DNA of 64,000 nt from Hathewaya histolytica (GCF_901482605.1 NZ_LR590481.1:2480001-2544000), one strand, 5' to 3'; positions 10,407 through 19,349 are shown, counted from the stretch's first letter. Numbers and translations are program-made. The notes: generated by a model not told the origin, from the letters alone.

Positions 10407-11805
10407 TAGCTTTTCCCCTCTCTATGTTTATTTTAAGCACATTCTGTGTTTTATTAGTTACTTTGAATTTTTCACTTACCCTATATCCTATAATCCATGC
10501 AATTTCATCATTAAAGCATAAGAGAGGAATAATATCTCTTATTTCCTTAGGAATCTTCATATCTATAAAAGCTTTCTTTAATTTCTTATTTCCCTGCATT
10601 CCTAATGGATTAAATAAATCGCCTTCTCTTCTATATCTCAATGTAATATTTCCACACACTTTATCATAATCAAAATACTTTAGATATTTATTATTATCAC
10701 TTACATCTATAGACTTTTTATCGAGTACTTCAAGAGAAACTTGCATGTTTTCTGAGATTATATTTTTTTCCCCGATTCTTAAGCTTTGTTCCTTTAATTC
10801 AGTACTCTTATATTTTAATACATCTAAATTCTTACCAAATAATATATGTACCTCGCCATAATTATTGTATGCAATAATTCCACTTGGAAGCATAACTTTT
10901 TTTCCATTACTATGTGTCTGTATATCTATGATACTATATATGTGGCTTTTTTCAAAGTTATATGTATCTCCAGTTAAACTAGTTAATGCAAGTCTTATGA
11001 TTCTTGTTAAGATACCTTTTTTCTCTTTAAAAGCCTCTTTACTTATTATAACCTTATTATTTTTAATATCACAATATTTTTCATAATATTGCCTGGAAAT
11101 ATCATCTAAAATCTCATTATCACTCTGCATATTGTAAGCAAGCCTGTTTAAAGCTCCAATTATATCATCATTAAAATTTTCTTTCATATATGGAATTAGT
11201 TCAAGCCTTACTTTATTTCTAGTATATATATTTTCTAGATTTGTTTTATCTATTCTGGGATTTAAGCACTCCCTTTTACAATATGATTCAATCTCATTTC
11301 TTGTTATATTTAAAATAGGTCTTATAAATACCTTGTCCCTAACAGGCTTTATGCCACATAATCCATCTATTCCAGTTCCTCTCATAACTCGCATTAATAA
11401 CGTCTCAGCCTGATCATTTGCATTATGTGCAACAGCAATCTTATTAATAACATACTTTTCTTTTAGTTCATTAAAAAAATTGTACCTGAGATTTCTACCT
11501 GCGACTTCACAGGATACACCATGTTCTTTTTCATACCCCTTAACATCTACCCTTTTTCTAAATAATTCTATATTTAGATTCTTGCAAAGTTCCACTACAT
11601 ATTCCTCATCTTTATCTGATTCTTCTCCCCTTAGACAATGATTAACATGAGCTGCACATATTTCTATGTCCAGCTCATTTCTAAGTTTATTCAAAACATG
11701 AAGTAAACACACAGAATCAGGGCCTCCTGATAGAGCTACTAATATCTTATCACCGTTATCAATCATATTATGTTGCCTTATACTTTTCATTACTTTCTCT
11801 ATCAA
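10390..11805 (-). CDS. tilS: tRNA(Ile)-lysidine synthetase
   Basis: Converts the wobble C34 of tRNA-Ile(CAU) to lysidine, changing specificity from Met to Ile. The 471-residue protein has the PP-loop ALSGGPDSVCLLHVL near residue 24, followed by the N-type ATPase core (VAHNANDQAETLLMR) and a C-terminal tRNA-binding domain with LRYRREGDLFNPLGMQGNKKLKKAF. TTG start with AGGAG upstream. The gene lies between spoIIE and hpt, as in Bacillus. The nearby array contains elongator-type tRNA genes with CAT anticodons; any that encodes tRNA-Ile2 would be a substrate. Confidence 0.96.
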   Translation of the reverse strand: MIEKVMKSIRQHNMIDNGDKILVALSGGPDSVCLLHVLNKLRNELDIEICAAHVNHCLRGEESDKDEEYVVELCKNLNIELFRKRVDVKGYEKEHGVSCEVAGRNLRYNFFNELKEKYVINKIAVAHNANDQAETLLMRVMRGTGIDGLCGIKPVRDKVFIRPILNITRNEIESYCKRECLNPRIDKTNLENIYTRNKVRLELIPYMKENFNDDIIGALNRLAYNMQSDNEILDDISRQYYEKYCDIKNNKVIISKEAFKEKKGILTRIIRLALTSLTGDTYNFEKSHIYSIIDIQTHSNGKKVMLPSGIIAYNNYGEVHILFGKNLDVLKYKSTELKEQSLRIGEKNIISENMQVSLEVLDKKSIDVSDNNKYLKYFDYDKVCGNITLRYRREGDLFNPLGMQGNKKLKKAFIDMKIPKEIRDIIPLLCFNDEIAWIIGYRVSEKFKVTNKTQNVLKINIERGKANERRH

Positions 11806-11898
11806 GTTACCAACTCCTATTTAAATACATTAATTATTAATGTTACAATACATAATTATAACATAATTACTCGCTGCTAAAGATTATTTTACAAATTC

Positions 11899-14286
11899 TT
11901 AATAAACTGTATAAATTTTAGATACTAATACCGTCATGTCGTCTTTAATTTTATAATCGTTAAGTTTTATTGCTTCATTTAATATTTCACAGGCTATTTC
12001 TTTAGGGTCATTACTATTACTATTTTTTAGGTATTCTACAATCCAGTTGCTGTTCAAAAGATTACTATCATTATAATCTAAAACTCCATCACTTACCATT
12101 ACAATAAGATCACCATTTTTAACTTTTTTATTCTCTATTTCAACATCCACAGTGTCTAGAACACCTATAGGTAAACTTTTAGATTTTATAATATCAATTT
12201 TACTATCACTCTTTAAGAAACTTGCTACTGCCCCAACCTTCATAAACTCAACATTACCACTATATAAATCAATATTACATAAGTCTAAAGTTGAAAACTT
12301 TTCATCCTCATTAAATTTCATGCTCATTATAGAGTTAATGGTATTAATAGCCGTTATTTTATTAAAACCAGCCCTACAAAATTCGTTAATTAAGTTTACA
12401 GATGCTTCACTTTCTTTTCCTGCCTGTGGTCCAGAACCCATCCCATCACTTATAATTGAAATATATGTTCCATCCTTCAATTTAGAGAAGCTATTACTAT
12501 CTCCATTACATTTTTCACCATCTTTACACTTTACAGCTGAATAGGAATTTACATGAAATTTGGGTATCTGTTCAAAAGTTACAGAACAAGTATTTTTCTT
12601 CTTATCAATACAACAATTTTCACTAGTTACACACATAGGCTCTCCAACAGCTTCATTCATATAAGAAAGAATCTTTTTAGAACAACTCTTTTTTCCTCCA
12701 CATGCTTCTAACCATAACTTTATAACATTCTTACATCTCTCATCCTTTATACACAGTATATTACTATAGCTAATCCTATTTTTATCTAAAATTCGTTTAA
12801 TCTTATTCTCTAAACATATATTTATTGAAATGTTAGCCTGTATATCCTCTCCAATAGATTTAACAGTACTTGCCATACTCTTTATTTGACTCGATAAAAG
12901 TTCTCGTCCCTCACATAAACTATTTTTTCTCATCTCATTTATAATGTATCTATTTACAATCTCCTCTGTATTTTTACTTAGAACAGTTCTGTTTATACAT
13001 TTTCTTTCTAATTCGTAGGGCATAGTTTTTTTATTTTCTTGATAATTTTGTATGAGCTCAGAAAAGGCCGAATATGTATAATGAATTTCACGTTTCCAAC
13101 AAATACTATTCATATCACATTGAGCACAAGCTCTATCAGCCAAATTTTCAATTAGTGCGGAACTCTTACTTTTTAGTGCTAGTTTATCGTTATCCACTAA
13201 TTTATCTAATGTTGAAGATATATTAAATAATAAATCTGAAAATCCATTAACTTTTTCCGAATATATATTTCTTATTTTACTAAGATAATTTTCACTCAAA
13301 TTTTCTTTCTTCTCTTCTACATTAAAGTCTAAAATAAGTTTTTTATAAATTTTCTCTGGTATAAATATAATAGCGGTTAGAGCTATTATAGCCTCAATAC
13401 CTATAAAACTAGTATTAGTTCCTAAATATATTTGCACTATGAAAAAGGTAACTCCACATGCTAATGAAGTAAAATATTTCCCTGTATCTCTGAATAGTCC
13501 TGATATAAGTCCACAAATGCCAAAAACACTTATAAATATAGGCATATCAGCAGAAGTCATTCCTATTATGGCTCCTAAAGCCACTCCTGTTGTACCTCCT
13601 GTAGAAGGTCCACATATAAATCCAACCATAGCAACAAAAAATATTCCTACTACATTCGTAAGTGATATATACCTTATGTTAACGCCCCAAGTTCCAGATA
13701 ATATTAGAGAAATAAAAATACCCATGCTAATCATTTCTTCATTGCTAAACACTTTTTTATAATCTAATGTTTTAAAACATATTATCCCTTGATTAATAAT
13801 ATAATATAATGGTATTAAGCATAGCACTTCCATAAAAGAATAAAAAACACTTATAGAGAAGTTCATTTTATTTATAACTAATCTAGATATAATGTACTCT
13901 ACAATTAATAAAGATGCTATGGATATAATTTTCTTCTTTTTTTCTTCTCTAGAAAAAATATAATTGGATCCTATTATAGTACTTACAGATATAAAATATA
14001 TTGATATATTCTCAACCTTGTTTATTAAGGTTATATATCCAATCATACTCCCTATGCCACATATCAAAAATTTTTCTTTATCTAGATGTAATGAAAATGC
14101 TATGAGTAATGCTATTCCAAATGGAGCCATGCCGTTTATTAATTTTACTCTACTTATAAGGAAACATATAAAAGCAAGATAAATATAACTTTTAATATTT
14201 TTCAAAATATATTTTTTTGAACATTTCTCCTCGCTATCTTCCTTTTTCAACCTTTTGTAAGGTAATACCTCTAATCCATACTGCAT
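11899..14286 (-). CDS. spoIIE: Stage II sporulation protein E, serine phosphatase
   Basis: PP2C-type phosphatase that dephosphorylates SpoIIAA and so releases sigma-F in the forespore; it also acts at the polar septum. The 795 residues comprise about ten N-terminal membrane segments (about 28-315), a central regulatory region with several Cys pairs (CAQCDMNSICW), and the C-terminal PP2C domain with YISIISDGMGSGPQAGKES and the later VMVSDGVLD motif. ATG start with GGGTGG. The upstream region carries a TATAAT and an ATGACA 21 bp apart, the spacing of Spo0A-activated promoters. Confidence 0.96.
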   Translation of the reverse strand: MQYGLEVLPYKRLKKEDSEEKCSKKYILKNIKSYIYLAFICFLISRVKLINGMAPFGIALLIAFSLHLDKEKFLICGIGSMIGYITLINKVENISIYFISVSTIIGSNYIFSREEKKKKIISIASLLIVEYIISRLVINKMNFSISVFYSFMEVLCLIPLYYIINQGIICFKTLDYKKVFSNEEMISMGIFISLILSGTWGVNIRYISLTNVVGIFFVAMVGFICGPSTGGTTGVALGAIIGMTSADMPIFISVFGICGLISGLFRDTGKYFTSLACGVTFFIVQIYLGTNTSFIGIEAIIALTAIIFIPEKIYKKLILDFNVEEKKENLSENYLSKIRNIYSEKVNGFSDLLFNISSTLDKLVDNDKLALKSKSSALIENLADRACAQCDMNSICWKREIHYTYSAFSELIQNYQENKKTMPYELERKCINRTVLSKNTEEIVNRYIINEMRKNSLCEGRELLSSQIKSMASTVKSIGEDIQANISINICLENKIKRILDKNRISYSNILCIKDERCKNVIKLWLEACGGKKSCSKKILSYMNEAVGEPMCVTSENCCIDKKKNTCSVTFEQIPKFHVNSYSAVKCKDGEKCNGDSNSFSKLKDGTYISIISDGMGSGPQAGKESEASVNLINEFCRAGFNKITAINTINSIMSMKFNEDEKFSTLDLCNIDLYSGNVEFMKVGAVASFLKSDSKIDIIKSKSLPIGVLDTVDVEIENKKVKNGDLIVMVSDGVLDYNDSNLLNSNWIVEYLKNSNSNDPKEIACEILNEAIKLNDYKIKDDMTVLVSKIYTVY

Positions 14287-14319
14287 TTAATACACCACCC
14301 TTTTCAAAATTACGAAATT

Positions 14320-14352
14320 ATTATAACAAATCTCTCTGGAAATAATTGTCAT
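14320..14352 (-). promoter_or_regulatory. Spo0A-type spoIIE promoter, 21-bp spacer
   Basis: On the minus strand, TATAAT (14320-14325) and ATGACA (14347-14352) are separated by 21 bp. No good -35 occurs at 17 bp. The 9-mer TTATGACAA, resembling a degenerate 0A box, occurs here (14346-14354) and again at 14421-14429. Confidence 0.6.
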
Positions 14353-14470
14353 AACATAGTGGTGATATTTTTTTTCATGAGACATAAACTTTTAATATAT
14401 GTATTTTTTTACCATTATTCTTGTCATAATATTTTTTTACAATGTAACGTCTAAATTTTATCTTTATAAA

Positions 14471-14503
14471 ACAAAAAAAGTTGTTGAATATTCAACAACT
14501 TTT
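14471..14503 (-). terminator. Terminator of the tRNA array
   Basis: An inverted repeat AGTTGTTGAA/TTCAACAACT is followed by a T run on the minus strand. It begins where the last tRNA-Met of the array ends. Confidence 0.85.
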
Positions 14504-14579
14504 GGTAGCGGAAATAGGACTTGAACCTACGACCCTTCGGGTATGAACCGAATGCTCTAGCCAGCTGAGCTATTCCGCC
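14503..14579 (-). tRNA. tRNA-Met (elongator-type, anticodon CAT)
   Basis: The 77-base cloverleaf has a 7-bp acceptor stem (G1-U72 wobble), anticodon loop TTCATAC and an encoded CCA. The paired position 1-72 separates it from the initiator. A lysidine-modified tRNA-Ile2 also has a CAT anticodon and cannot be fully excluded by eye. Last gene of the array. Confidence 0.9.
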
Positions 14580-14582
14580 ATG

Positions 14583-14658
<76 letters not shown>

Positions 14659-14663
14659 ATATT

Positions 14664-14752
14664 TGGTGCTGAAGACCGGAATCGAACCGGTACGGTGTGT
14701 TAGCACCGCAGGATTTTAAGTCCTGTGCGTCTGCCTGTTCCGCCACTTCAGC
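14664..14752 (-). tRNA. tRNA-Leu (TAA), copy 1
   Basis: An 89-base class II tRNA with a long variable arm, anticodon loop CTTAAAA (anticodon TAA) and encoded CCA. Confidence 0.95.
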
Positions 14753-14768
14753 ATGTTATATTTAAATA

Positions 14769-14845
14769 TGGTAGCGGAAATAGGACTTGAACCTACGACC
14801 CTTCGGGTATGAACCGAATGCTCTAGCCAGCTGAGCTATTCCGCC
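14769..14845 (-). tRNA. tRNA-Met (elongator-type, CAT), second copy
   Basis: Identical to the gene at 14503 and exactly 266 bases from it; part of a tandem duplication that includes the following fMet and Leu genes. Confidence 0.9.
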
Positions 14846-14848
14846 ACA

Positions 14849-14924
<76 letters not shown>

Positions 14925-14929
14925 ATATT

Positions 14930-15018
14930 TGGTGCTGAAGACCGGAATCGAACCGGTACGGTGTGTTAGCACCGCAGGATTTTAAGTCCTGTGCGTCTGC
15001 CTGTTCCGCCACTTCAGC
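14930..15018 (-). tRNA. tRNA-Leu (TAA), copy 2
   Basis: Same sequence as the copy at 14664, offset 266 bases; 89 bases with encoded CCA. Confidence 0.95.
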
Positions 15019-15032
15019 ATGTTATATTCAAA

Positions 15033-15108
<76 letters not shown>

Positions 15109-15114
15109 ATATTT

Positions 15115-15202
15115 TAGTGCTGAAGACTGGAATCAAAACGGTACGGCTATAAACACCATAAGATTTTAATCCTTGTGAATCTGTCTGTTCCATCAATTCA
15201 GC
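15115..15202 (-). pseudogene. Decayed tRNA-Leu (TAA)
   Basis: Aligns along its whole length with the three intact tRNA-Leu genes and keeps the TAA anticodon, but carries many substitutions. The T loop TTC became TTT, two T-stem pairs and the top anticodon-stem pair are broken, and the encoded CCA is now CTA. It lies in the slot where an intact tRNA-Leu sits in the neighbouring repeat units. Confidence 0.85.
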
Positions 15203-15218
15203 ATATTAATAATTTAAA

Positions 15219-15294
<76 letters not shown>

Positions 15295-15300
15295 ATATTT

Positions 15301-15389
15301 TGGTGCTGAAGACCGGAATCGAACCGGTACGGTGTGTTAGCACCGCAGGATTTTAAGTCCTGTGCGTCTGCCTGTTCCGCCACTTCAGC
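15301..15389 (-). tRNA. tRNA-Leu (TAA), promoter-proximal copy
   Basis: Intact 89-base tRNA-Leu with encoded CCA. First gene transcribed from the promoter at 15428-15456. A 6-bp hairpin (TGTCGC/GCGACA, 15400-15421) lies in the leader. Confidence 0.95.
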
Positions 15390-15427
15390 ATAACATCTTT
15401 TGTCGCAATTTATCAGCGACAAGTGTA

Positions 15428-15456
15428 ATTATATATTAATAGAAATAATATGTCAA
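15428..15456 (-). promoter_or_regulatory. Sigma-A promoter of the tRNA array
   Basis: Perfect TTGACA (15451-15456), 17-bp spacer and perfect TATAAT (15428-15433) on the minus strand. This is as strong as stable-RNA promoters usually are. Confidence 0.9.
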
Positions 15457-15484
15457 TACTTTTTTCTAAAAAAACTTTCTATAT

Positions 15485-15530
15485 AAAATAAAGCTAGAGA
15501 CATTTTATTGAACTCTAGCTTTTTATTTCT
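15485..15530 (-). terminator. Terminator after the S1-domain gene
   Basis: Arms ATAAAGCTAGAG and CTCTAGCTTTTTAT pair around a 13-base loop, with T-rich sequence on both sides. It lies 30 bases past the stop codon at 15560 and separates the gene from the tRNA promoter. Confidence 0.75.
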
Positions 15531-15559
15531 ATTTATTAAATGAATATATATAAATCTAT

Positions 15560-15973
15560 TTATTTTTTCTTTTTACCATTTCCTTGATTTCTTGCTGATT
15601 TAGCTGTCTTCATTTCTTTTAATCTTTCTTCACTTTCCTTCAAAAACTTAGAAAGATTATCTTCAAAGTTAAAAGAATGAACTTTAGACTTCTCTTTATT
15701 CCAATCTATTTCTTGAGGTGCATTAGTCCTTTTAGGTCTTTCCTCTTCAAGCTGTTTCATTGATAAACTAATTTTGCCATTTTCGTCAACTGATATAACT
15801 TTTACTTTTACTATATCATTTTCTTTTAAATGTTTACTTATATCTTTTACAAAAGTTCTAGATATCTCAGATATATGTAATAGTCCAGTTTTTCCCTCCA
15901 CCTCTACGAACGCTCCAAATTTTGTGATGTTAACCACTTTTCCTTCTATAATGCTTCCTGGTTTTAAAGACAT
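15560..15973 (-). CDS. S1-domain RNA-binding protein (YabR-like)
   Basis: A 137-residue protein with one S1 domain at about residues 3-72 (GSIIEGKVVNITKFGAFVEV, GLLHISEIS). It is followed by a charged Lys/Glu tail of about 60 residues ending in GKKKK. S1 domains bind single-stranded RNA, so a role on mRNA or the ribosome is likely; the exact function is not known to me. It follows divIC in the order of Bacillus yabR, which supports the family assignment. ATG with AAGGAGG. Confidence 0.9.
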   Translation of the reverse strand: MSLKPGSIIEGKVVNITKFGAFVEVEGKTGLLHISEISRTFVKDISKHLKENDIVKVKVISVDENGKISLSMKQLEEERPKRTNAPQEIDWNKEKSKVHSFNFEDNLSKFLKESEERLKEMKTAKSARNQGNGKKKK

Positions 15974-16010
15974 CGAAAAAGTATCCTCCTTAAAATAATA
16001 TTTATGTAAT

Positions 16011-16283
16011 TTATTTTTTCTTGTCTACAATCGTTGATTCACCTTTTTTTGTTAATCCCAATCTTTCTCGAGCTATCTTCTCTATGTATTGATCATCTTG
16101 GGACATTTTAACCTCATCTTTTAACTTTTGATTTTCCTTCTTTACTTGTTCTACTTCCATATTCCACTTCTTCATTTCTTTTTTTTGATTGTATATAGTT
16201 ATTTGTTGAGATACTAATGTATATACCACGTATATTATTCCTAAAAATAGAATTACTTTTTGGGAATTTCTAAACCTTTTCAC
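16011..16283 (-). CDS. divIC: Septum formation initiator, DivIC/FtsB family
   Basis: Small bitopic division protein that bridges FtsL and DivIB at the septum. The 90 residues hold one transmembrane segment (about 10-26). A coiled coil follows (about 30-65, rich in Lys/Glu/Gln), then the short conserved IEKIARERLGLTKKGE segment typical of the family. The start is GTG with GAAAGG upstream. It lies between yabQ and the S1-domain gene, as divIC does in Bacillus. Confidence 0.92.
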   Translation of the reverse strand: MKRFRNSQKVILFLGIIYVVYTLVSQQITIYNQKKEMKKWNMEVEQVKKENQKLKDEVKMSQDDQYIEKIARERLGLTKKGESTIVDKKK

Positions 16284-16324
16284 AGTATATCATACCTTTC
16301 AAGTTTGGTAAATTGATAAAACCA

Positions 16325-16723
16325 TTAATTTTTAAAACTTTTCTTAAGCTTATAAATTAATATACTTACTGGAAACATTAAATGTTTTATAAATATTCTT
16401 ATACTCGTAAATAAAAACTTATTTAAATTATACAATATTAATATACATAAATCACTTAAAAATTTTAAATATACTAAAATTCCTATAAATATTAATATAT
16501 ATATATATATACTAACATATGCGTAGTTCGTGTACAACAAGAATATAAATACCAAAATCGATGTAAATATCCAAAAAAGTGTATCTTGTATAATTGTAAC
16601 TATATTCCCTGGATGGGAAACCCCTCTGATTAGTCTATAGATGTCAAATAATGTCCCCGTTAAAAATCCAGCAAGTATACTAAATATAAATAACCTTAAT
16701 TGAAAATCAATTGGAAATAACAT
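16325..16723 (-). CDS. yabQ: Spore cortex protein YabQ
   Basis: Mother-cell membrane protein needed for cortex synthesis in Bacillus. The 132-residue protein is almost entirely hydrophobic, with about four membrane segments and the family-like N-terminus LRLFIFSILAGFLTGTLFDIYRLIRG. The C-terminus is basic. It starts 11 bases after the yabP stop, with AAGGTG for initiation, so the pair is one unit, as in Bacillus where the genes belong to the sigma-E regulon. Recognition rests on both sequence and position. Confidence 0.88.
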   Translation of the reverse strand: MLFPIDFQLRLFIFSILAGFLTGTLFDIYRLIRGVSHPGNIVTIIQDTLFWIFTSILVFIFLLYTNYAYVSIYIYILIFIGILVYLKFLSDLCILILYNLNKFLFTSIRIFIKHLMFPVSILIYKLKKSFKN

Positions 16724-16734
16724 ACTAAATCACC

Positions 16735-17028
16735 TTACTTAAATAATCTTTTAAAGATAGATTCGTCTTTTGAAAGTTTCTTATGATTTTTATATAAACA
16801 ACTATTAATTTCTCCTGTTATATTTACTTCCCCATTTGTTACATCTAATTTATTCATTTTTAAATCACTACCTTTTATATTTAACCCGCCAAGTTTTGTA
16901 CTAAGTATTATTTCTTCCTCATTAAAGCTCACAACTTCTAGCACTCCACTTATTTCAAGTTTCTTTCTATCTTCTAATAATAATCTCCCTTTTCTTTCTT
17001 CAGTTATTATTTCTTTCTTTCTCTCCAT
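16735..17028 (-). CDS. yabP: Sporulation protein YabP
   Basis: Small YabP/YqfC-family protein (97 residues) required for correct sporulation. It has the family's short beta-rich core: GRLLLEDRKKLEISGVLEV, then EEEIILSTKLGGLNIKGSDLKM and a V-x-I-x-G element. It is probably first in the yabP-yabQ unit, since a terminator ends rqcP transcription just upstream. A sigma-E-like -10, TATACATT (17073-17080, minus), fits mother-cell expression, although the -35 is poor. ATG with GGGAGG. Confidence 0.88.
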   Translation of the reverse strand: MERKKEIITEERKGRLLLEDRKKLEISGVLEVVSFNEEEIILSTKLGGLNIKGSDLKMNKLDVTNGEVNITGEINSCLYKNHKKLSKDESIFKRLFK

Positions 17029-17111
17029 ATAATCCTCCCAATATATAGTGCTAATTATATAACCACTATTACAATGTATATGCAGTAAGTGTCTTATAAA
17101 TTCTTTATACT

Positions 17112-17150
17112 AATAAAAAAAGATGAGGCTTTATTTATAGCCTCATCTTT
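17112..17150 (-). terminator. rqcP terminator
   Basis: An 11-bp perfect stem (17119-17129 with 17140-17150) precedes a run of seven T on the minus strand. Its 5' arm begins at the rqcP stop codon. Confidence 0.85.
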
Positions 17151-17409
17151 ACTCCTCCGCATCTTTTCCTGATATTATATCATACATTTCTTTTGCTTCT
17201 TCTTTTTTTACATGTTCAGTTATATTTACAATTTTAGCTTTTAAGGTATCCTTTGCAAATAATATTTCTATAATATCATTTTCTTTTATAGTAGTACCTG
17301 CTTTGGCTTCCTTGCCATTTATATGGACTCTTCCACTGTCACAAATTTCTTTAGCTTTTGTTCTTCTTTTTATTATTCTAGAAACTTTTAAATATTTATC
17401 TAATCTCAT
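17149..17409 (-). CDS. rqcP: S4-domain ribosome quality-control factor RqcP
   Basis: An 86-residue protein that is essentially one S4 RNA-binding domain (MRLDKYLKVSRIIKRRTKAKEICDSGRVHINGKEAKAG, residues 1-38, with the usual Arg/Lys surface). In Bacillus the syntenic YabO was shown to be RqcP, which binds stalled 50S subunits and helps RqcH add C-terminal alanine tails. The assignment here rests on the S4 domain and on its position between hup and yabP. ATG with AGGGGAG. The gene stops at a strong terminator. Confidence 0.85.
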   Translation of the reverse strand: MRLDKYLKVSRIIKRRTKAKEICDSGRVHINGKEAKAGTTIKENDIIEILFAKDTLKAKIVNITEHVKKEEAKEMYDIISGKDAEE

Positions 17410-17446
17410 AATTATCTCCCCTTTTTCTTCTATTAAGAAAATTATA

Positions 17447-17480
17447 AAACAAAAAACCTAGATTTGCACCTAGGTTTTTA
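17447..17480 (-). terminator. hup terminator
   Basis: Stem AACCTAG/CTAGGTT with an 8-base loop and a T run on the minus strand, 17 bases after the HU stop codon. Confidence 0.8.
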
Positions 17481-17496
17481 TATTAGTTATTAAAAA

Positions 17497-17772
17497 CTAT
17501 TTGTTTACTTTTTCTTTAAATTCTTTTCCAGCTTTGAAAACTGGTGCTATTGATGCAGGAATCTCGATTTCTTCCTTAGTTCTTGGATTTCTTCCTTTTC
17601 TAGCAGCTCTTTTTCTAGTTTCGAAAGTTCCAAAACCAATTAATTGTACTTTCTCATCTTTTTCAAGAGTTTCTTCTACTGCTTCTATAAATGCTTTTAG
17701 AGCAGCTTCTGCATCTTTTTTAGTTAACTTAGATTTTTCACTCATAACAGTAATTAATTCAGCTTTATTCAC
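17497..17772 (-). CDS. hup: DNA-binding protein HU
   Basis: Abundant nucleoid protein that bends DNA. The 91 residues cover the whole HU fold: N-terminal helices (MNKAELITVMSEKSKLTKKDAEAALKAF split over residues 1-28), FGTFETRKRAARKGRNP, the arm tip at NPRTKEEI with the intercalating-proline region, and FKAGKEFKEKVN at the C-terminus. GTG start with AAGGAGG. It has its own promoter and terminator, so it is a monocistronic, probably highly expressed gene. Confidence 0.97.
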   Translation of the reverse strand: MNKAELITVMSEKSKLTKKDAEAALKAFIEAVEETLEKDEKVQLIGFGTFETRKRAARKGRNPRTKEEIEIPASIAPVFKAGKEFKEKVNK

Positions 17773-17811
17773 CTTAGTTACCTCCTTAAATTAAAGTACG
17801 CTCTTTATTTG

Positions 17812-17840
17812 AGTATACTATAAAATAGCTTATTCTTCAA
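17812..17840 (-). promoter_or_regulatory. Sigma-A promoter of hup
   Basis: TTGAAG (17835-17840) and TATACT (17812-17817) are 17 bp apart on the minus strand, about 40 bases before the GTG start. Confidence 0.65.
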
Positions 17841-17900
17841 AAGATTAAAAAATCCTTCTTTTTATATGATTTTTTTGTATTAAAATTATTAAACCTGCAT

Positions 17901-19349
17901 TTACTTTTGATTTTTCGCATTTTCCCAAAGTTTATCTAAATCTTCTAGTGACATATCTTTTAGATTATTGCCTGTATTTATTACATGCTTCTCAATAAAC
18001 CTAAATCTATGTATAAACTTTTCTGTAGTATGGTTTACAGCTTCTTCTGGATCTACTTTTAAAAACCTGCAAACATTAACAGTCGCAAAAATCAAATCGC
18101 CTAGTTCATCTATTATTTTTTCCCTGTTTTTTGAATTATATACCTCAAGAACCTCAATATATTCTTCTTTTACCTTGTCTAATGCTGGTTTTATTTCTTC
18201 CCAATCGAATCCAACCTTAGCTGCCTTTTTTTGAACCTTTTCAGCTCTAATTAAACCTGGTAGACTTCTTGATATATGCTCTAGTTCTTCTGTGTAGGTG
18301 CTATAACCCTTTTCTTTTTTCTTAATACTTTCCCAATTATCTAATACTTCTTCCGAACTGTCAAGTTTAATTTTCCCAAATATATGTGGATGTCTATTTA
18401 TCATTTTCTCACATATACCCTCAGTTACGTCATAGATGTTAAAATATCCTTCGTCTTTTCCAATTTTAGAATGAAAAACAACTTGTAATAATAAATCTCC
18501 TAATTCTTCTATTAAATTATTTTCATCCTCTTTTTCAATGGCATCTATAACCTCATAAGCCTCTTCTATTAGACATCTTTTAAGAGATTTATGATCTTGT
18601 TCCAAGTCCCAAGGACATCCATTTTCTCCCCTTAAAACATCCATTATCTTAACTAAATCATAGAAATCTTTTAATGCTTTAGTACCCTTGGGTATATATA
18701 GTGATGTTAAATAATCTATATCTTCTTGTCTATCTAATTCATAAAGTTTTATTTTTCTTATACTCTCTAAATCTTGAACTCCAGCTGCCCTTACAAAATA
18801 AATTTCTTCTGAATCATTATAATACTCAGATAGTGCTAGCTTAACCTCTGAAGCTATTAATTTATTATAAACTTGTGTAATTATTATTCCTGTATTGTTA
18901 TGTAATATGGTGTTTTTTATTTCAAATGCATCAACTATCTTAATACCTTGTATAGGATCTATTTTAAGTGCTTCCATTATAGCCTCAATAAAACTTACAG
19001 CAGGTAGTATTTTGTATTCAATATTATGTTCTGTGCAAAGCTCTATTAACATTGAAACTGACTTTTCTGCTACTAATGGATGACCTGGCACACCATATAT
19101 TATATCTTCATGTTCCTTATGTTTTTGAATTAAATCCTTTGATATTGCACTATATACCTCATCAAAATTATCATAATTTTCATAAAAGTTATCATATACA
19201 TCAAATTTAATTCCTAAAGATTTTATATACTCAATAGTTGGATGTTTTTCTGTTCTAAAAAATATCTTTTTACAGCTTTTTAAAGCTTCTAAGGCACCAA
19301 TAGTTAATGAATCTTTATCTCCTGGTCCTAAACCTAAAATTTTAATCAT
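17901..19349 (-). CDS. mazG: Tetrapyrrole-methylase-like / MazG fusion (YabN)
   Basis: A two-domain protein of 482 residues. The N-terminal half (1-220) resembles SAM-dependent tetrapyrrole methylases (ILGLGPGDKDSLTIGAL, YGVPGHPLVAEKS). The C-terminal half holds tandem MazG nucleotide pyrophosphohydrolase modules with ENGCPWDLEQDHKSLKRCLIEE and the metal-binding EELGDLLLQVVFH, repeated as DELGDLIFATVN. MazG removes pyrophosphate from (d)NTPs, probably as house-cleaning. The same fusion, YabN, occupies this place in Bacillus. The substrate of the methylase-like half is unknown. Confidence 0.93.
   Translation of the reverse strand: MIKILGLGPGDKDSLTIGALEALKSCKKIFFRTEKHPTIEYIKSLGIKFDVYDNFYENYDNFDEVYSAISKDLIQKHKEHEDIIYGVPGHPLVAEKSVSMLIELCTEHNIEYKILPAVSFIEAIMEALKIDPIQGIKIVDAFEIKNTILHNNTGIIITQVYNKLIASEVKLALSEYYNDSEEIYFVRAAGVQDLESIRKIKLYELDRQEDIDYLTSLYIPKGTKALKDFYDLVKIMDVLRGENGCPWDLEQDHKSLKRCLIEEAYEVIDAIEKEDENNLIEELGDLLLQVVFHSKIGKDEGYFNIYDVTEGICEKMINRHPHIFGKIKLDSSEEVLDNWESIKKKEKGYSTYTEELEHISRSLPGLIRAEKVQKKAAKVGFDWEEIKPALDKVKEEYIEVLEVYNSKNREKIIDELGDLIFATVNVCRFLKVDPEEAVNHTTEKFIHRFRFIEKHVINTGNNLKDMSLEDLDKLWENAKNQK

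Noticed and set aside
16490-16515. AT-dinucleotide run as a regulatory repeat
   Set aside because: It lies within the yabQ coding sequence, where it encodes hydrophobic and Tyr/Ile-rich membrane residues.
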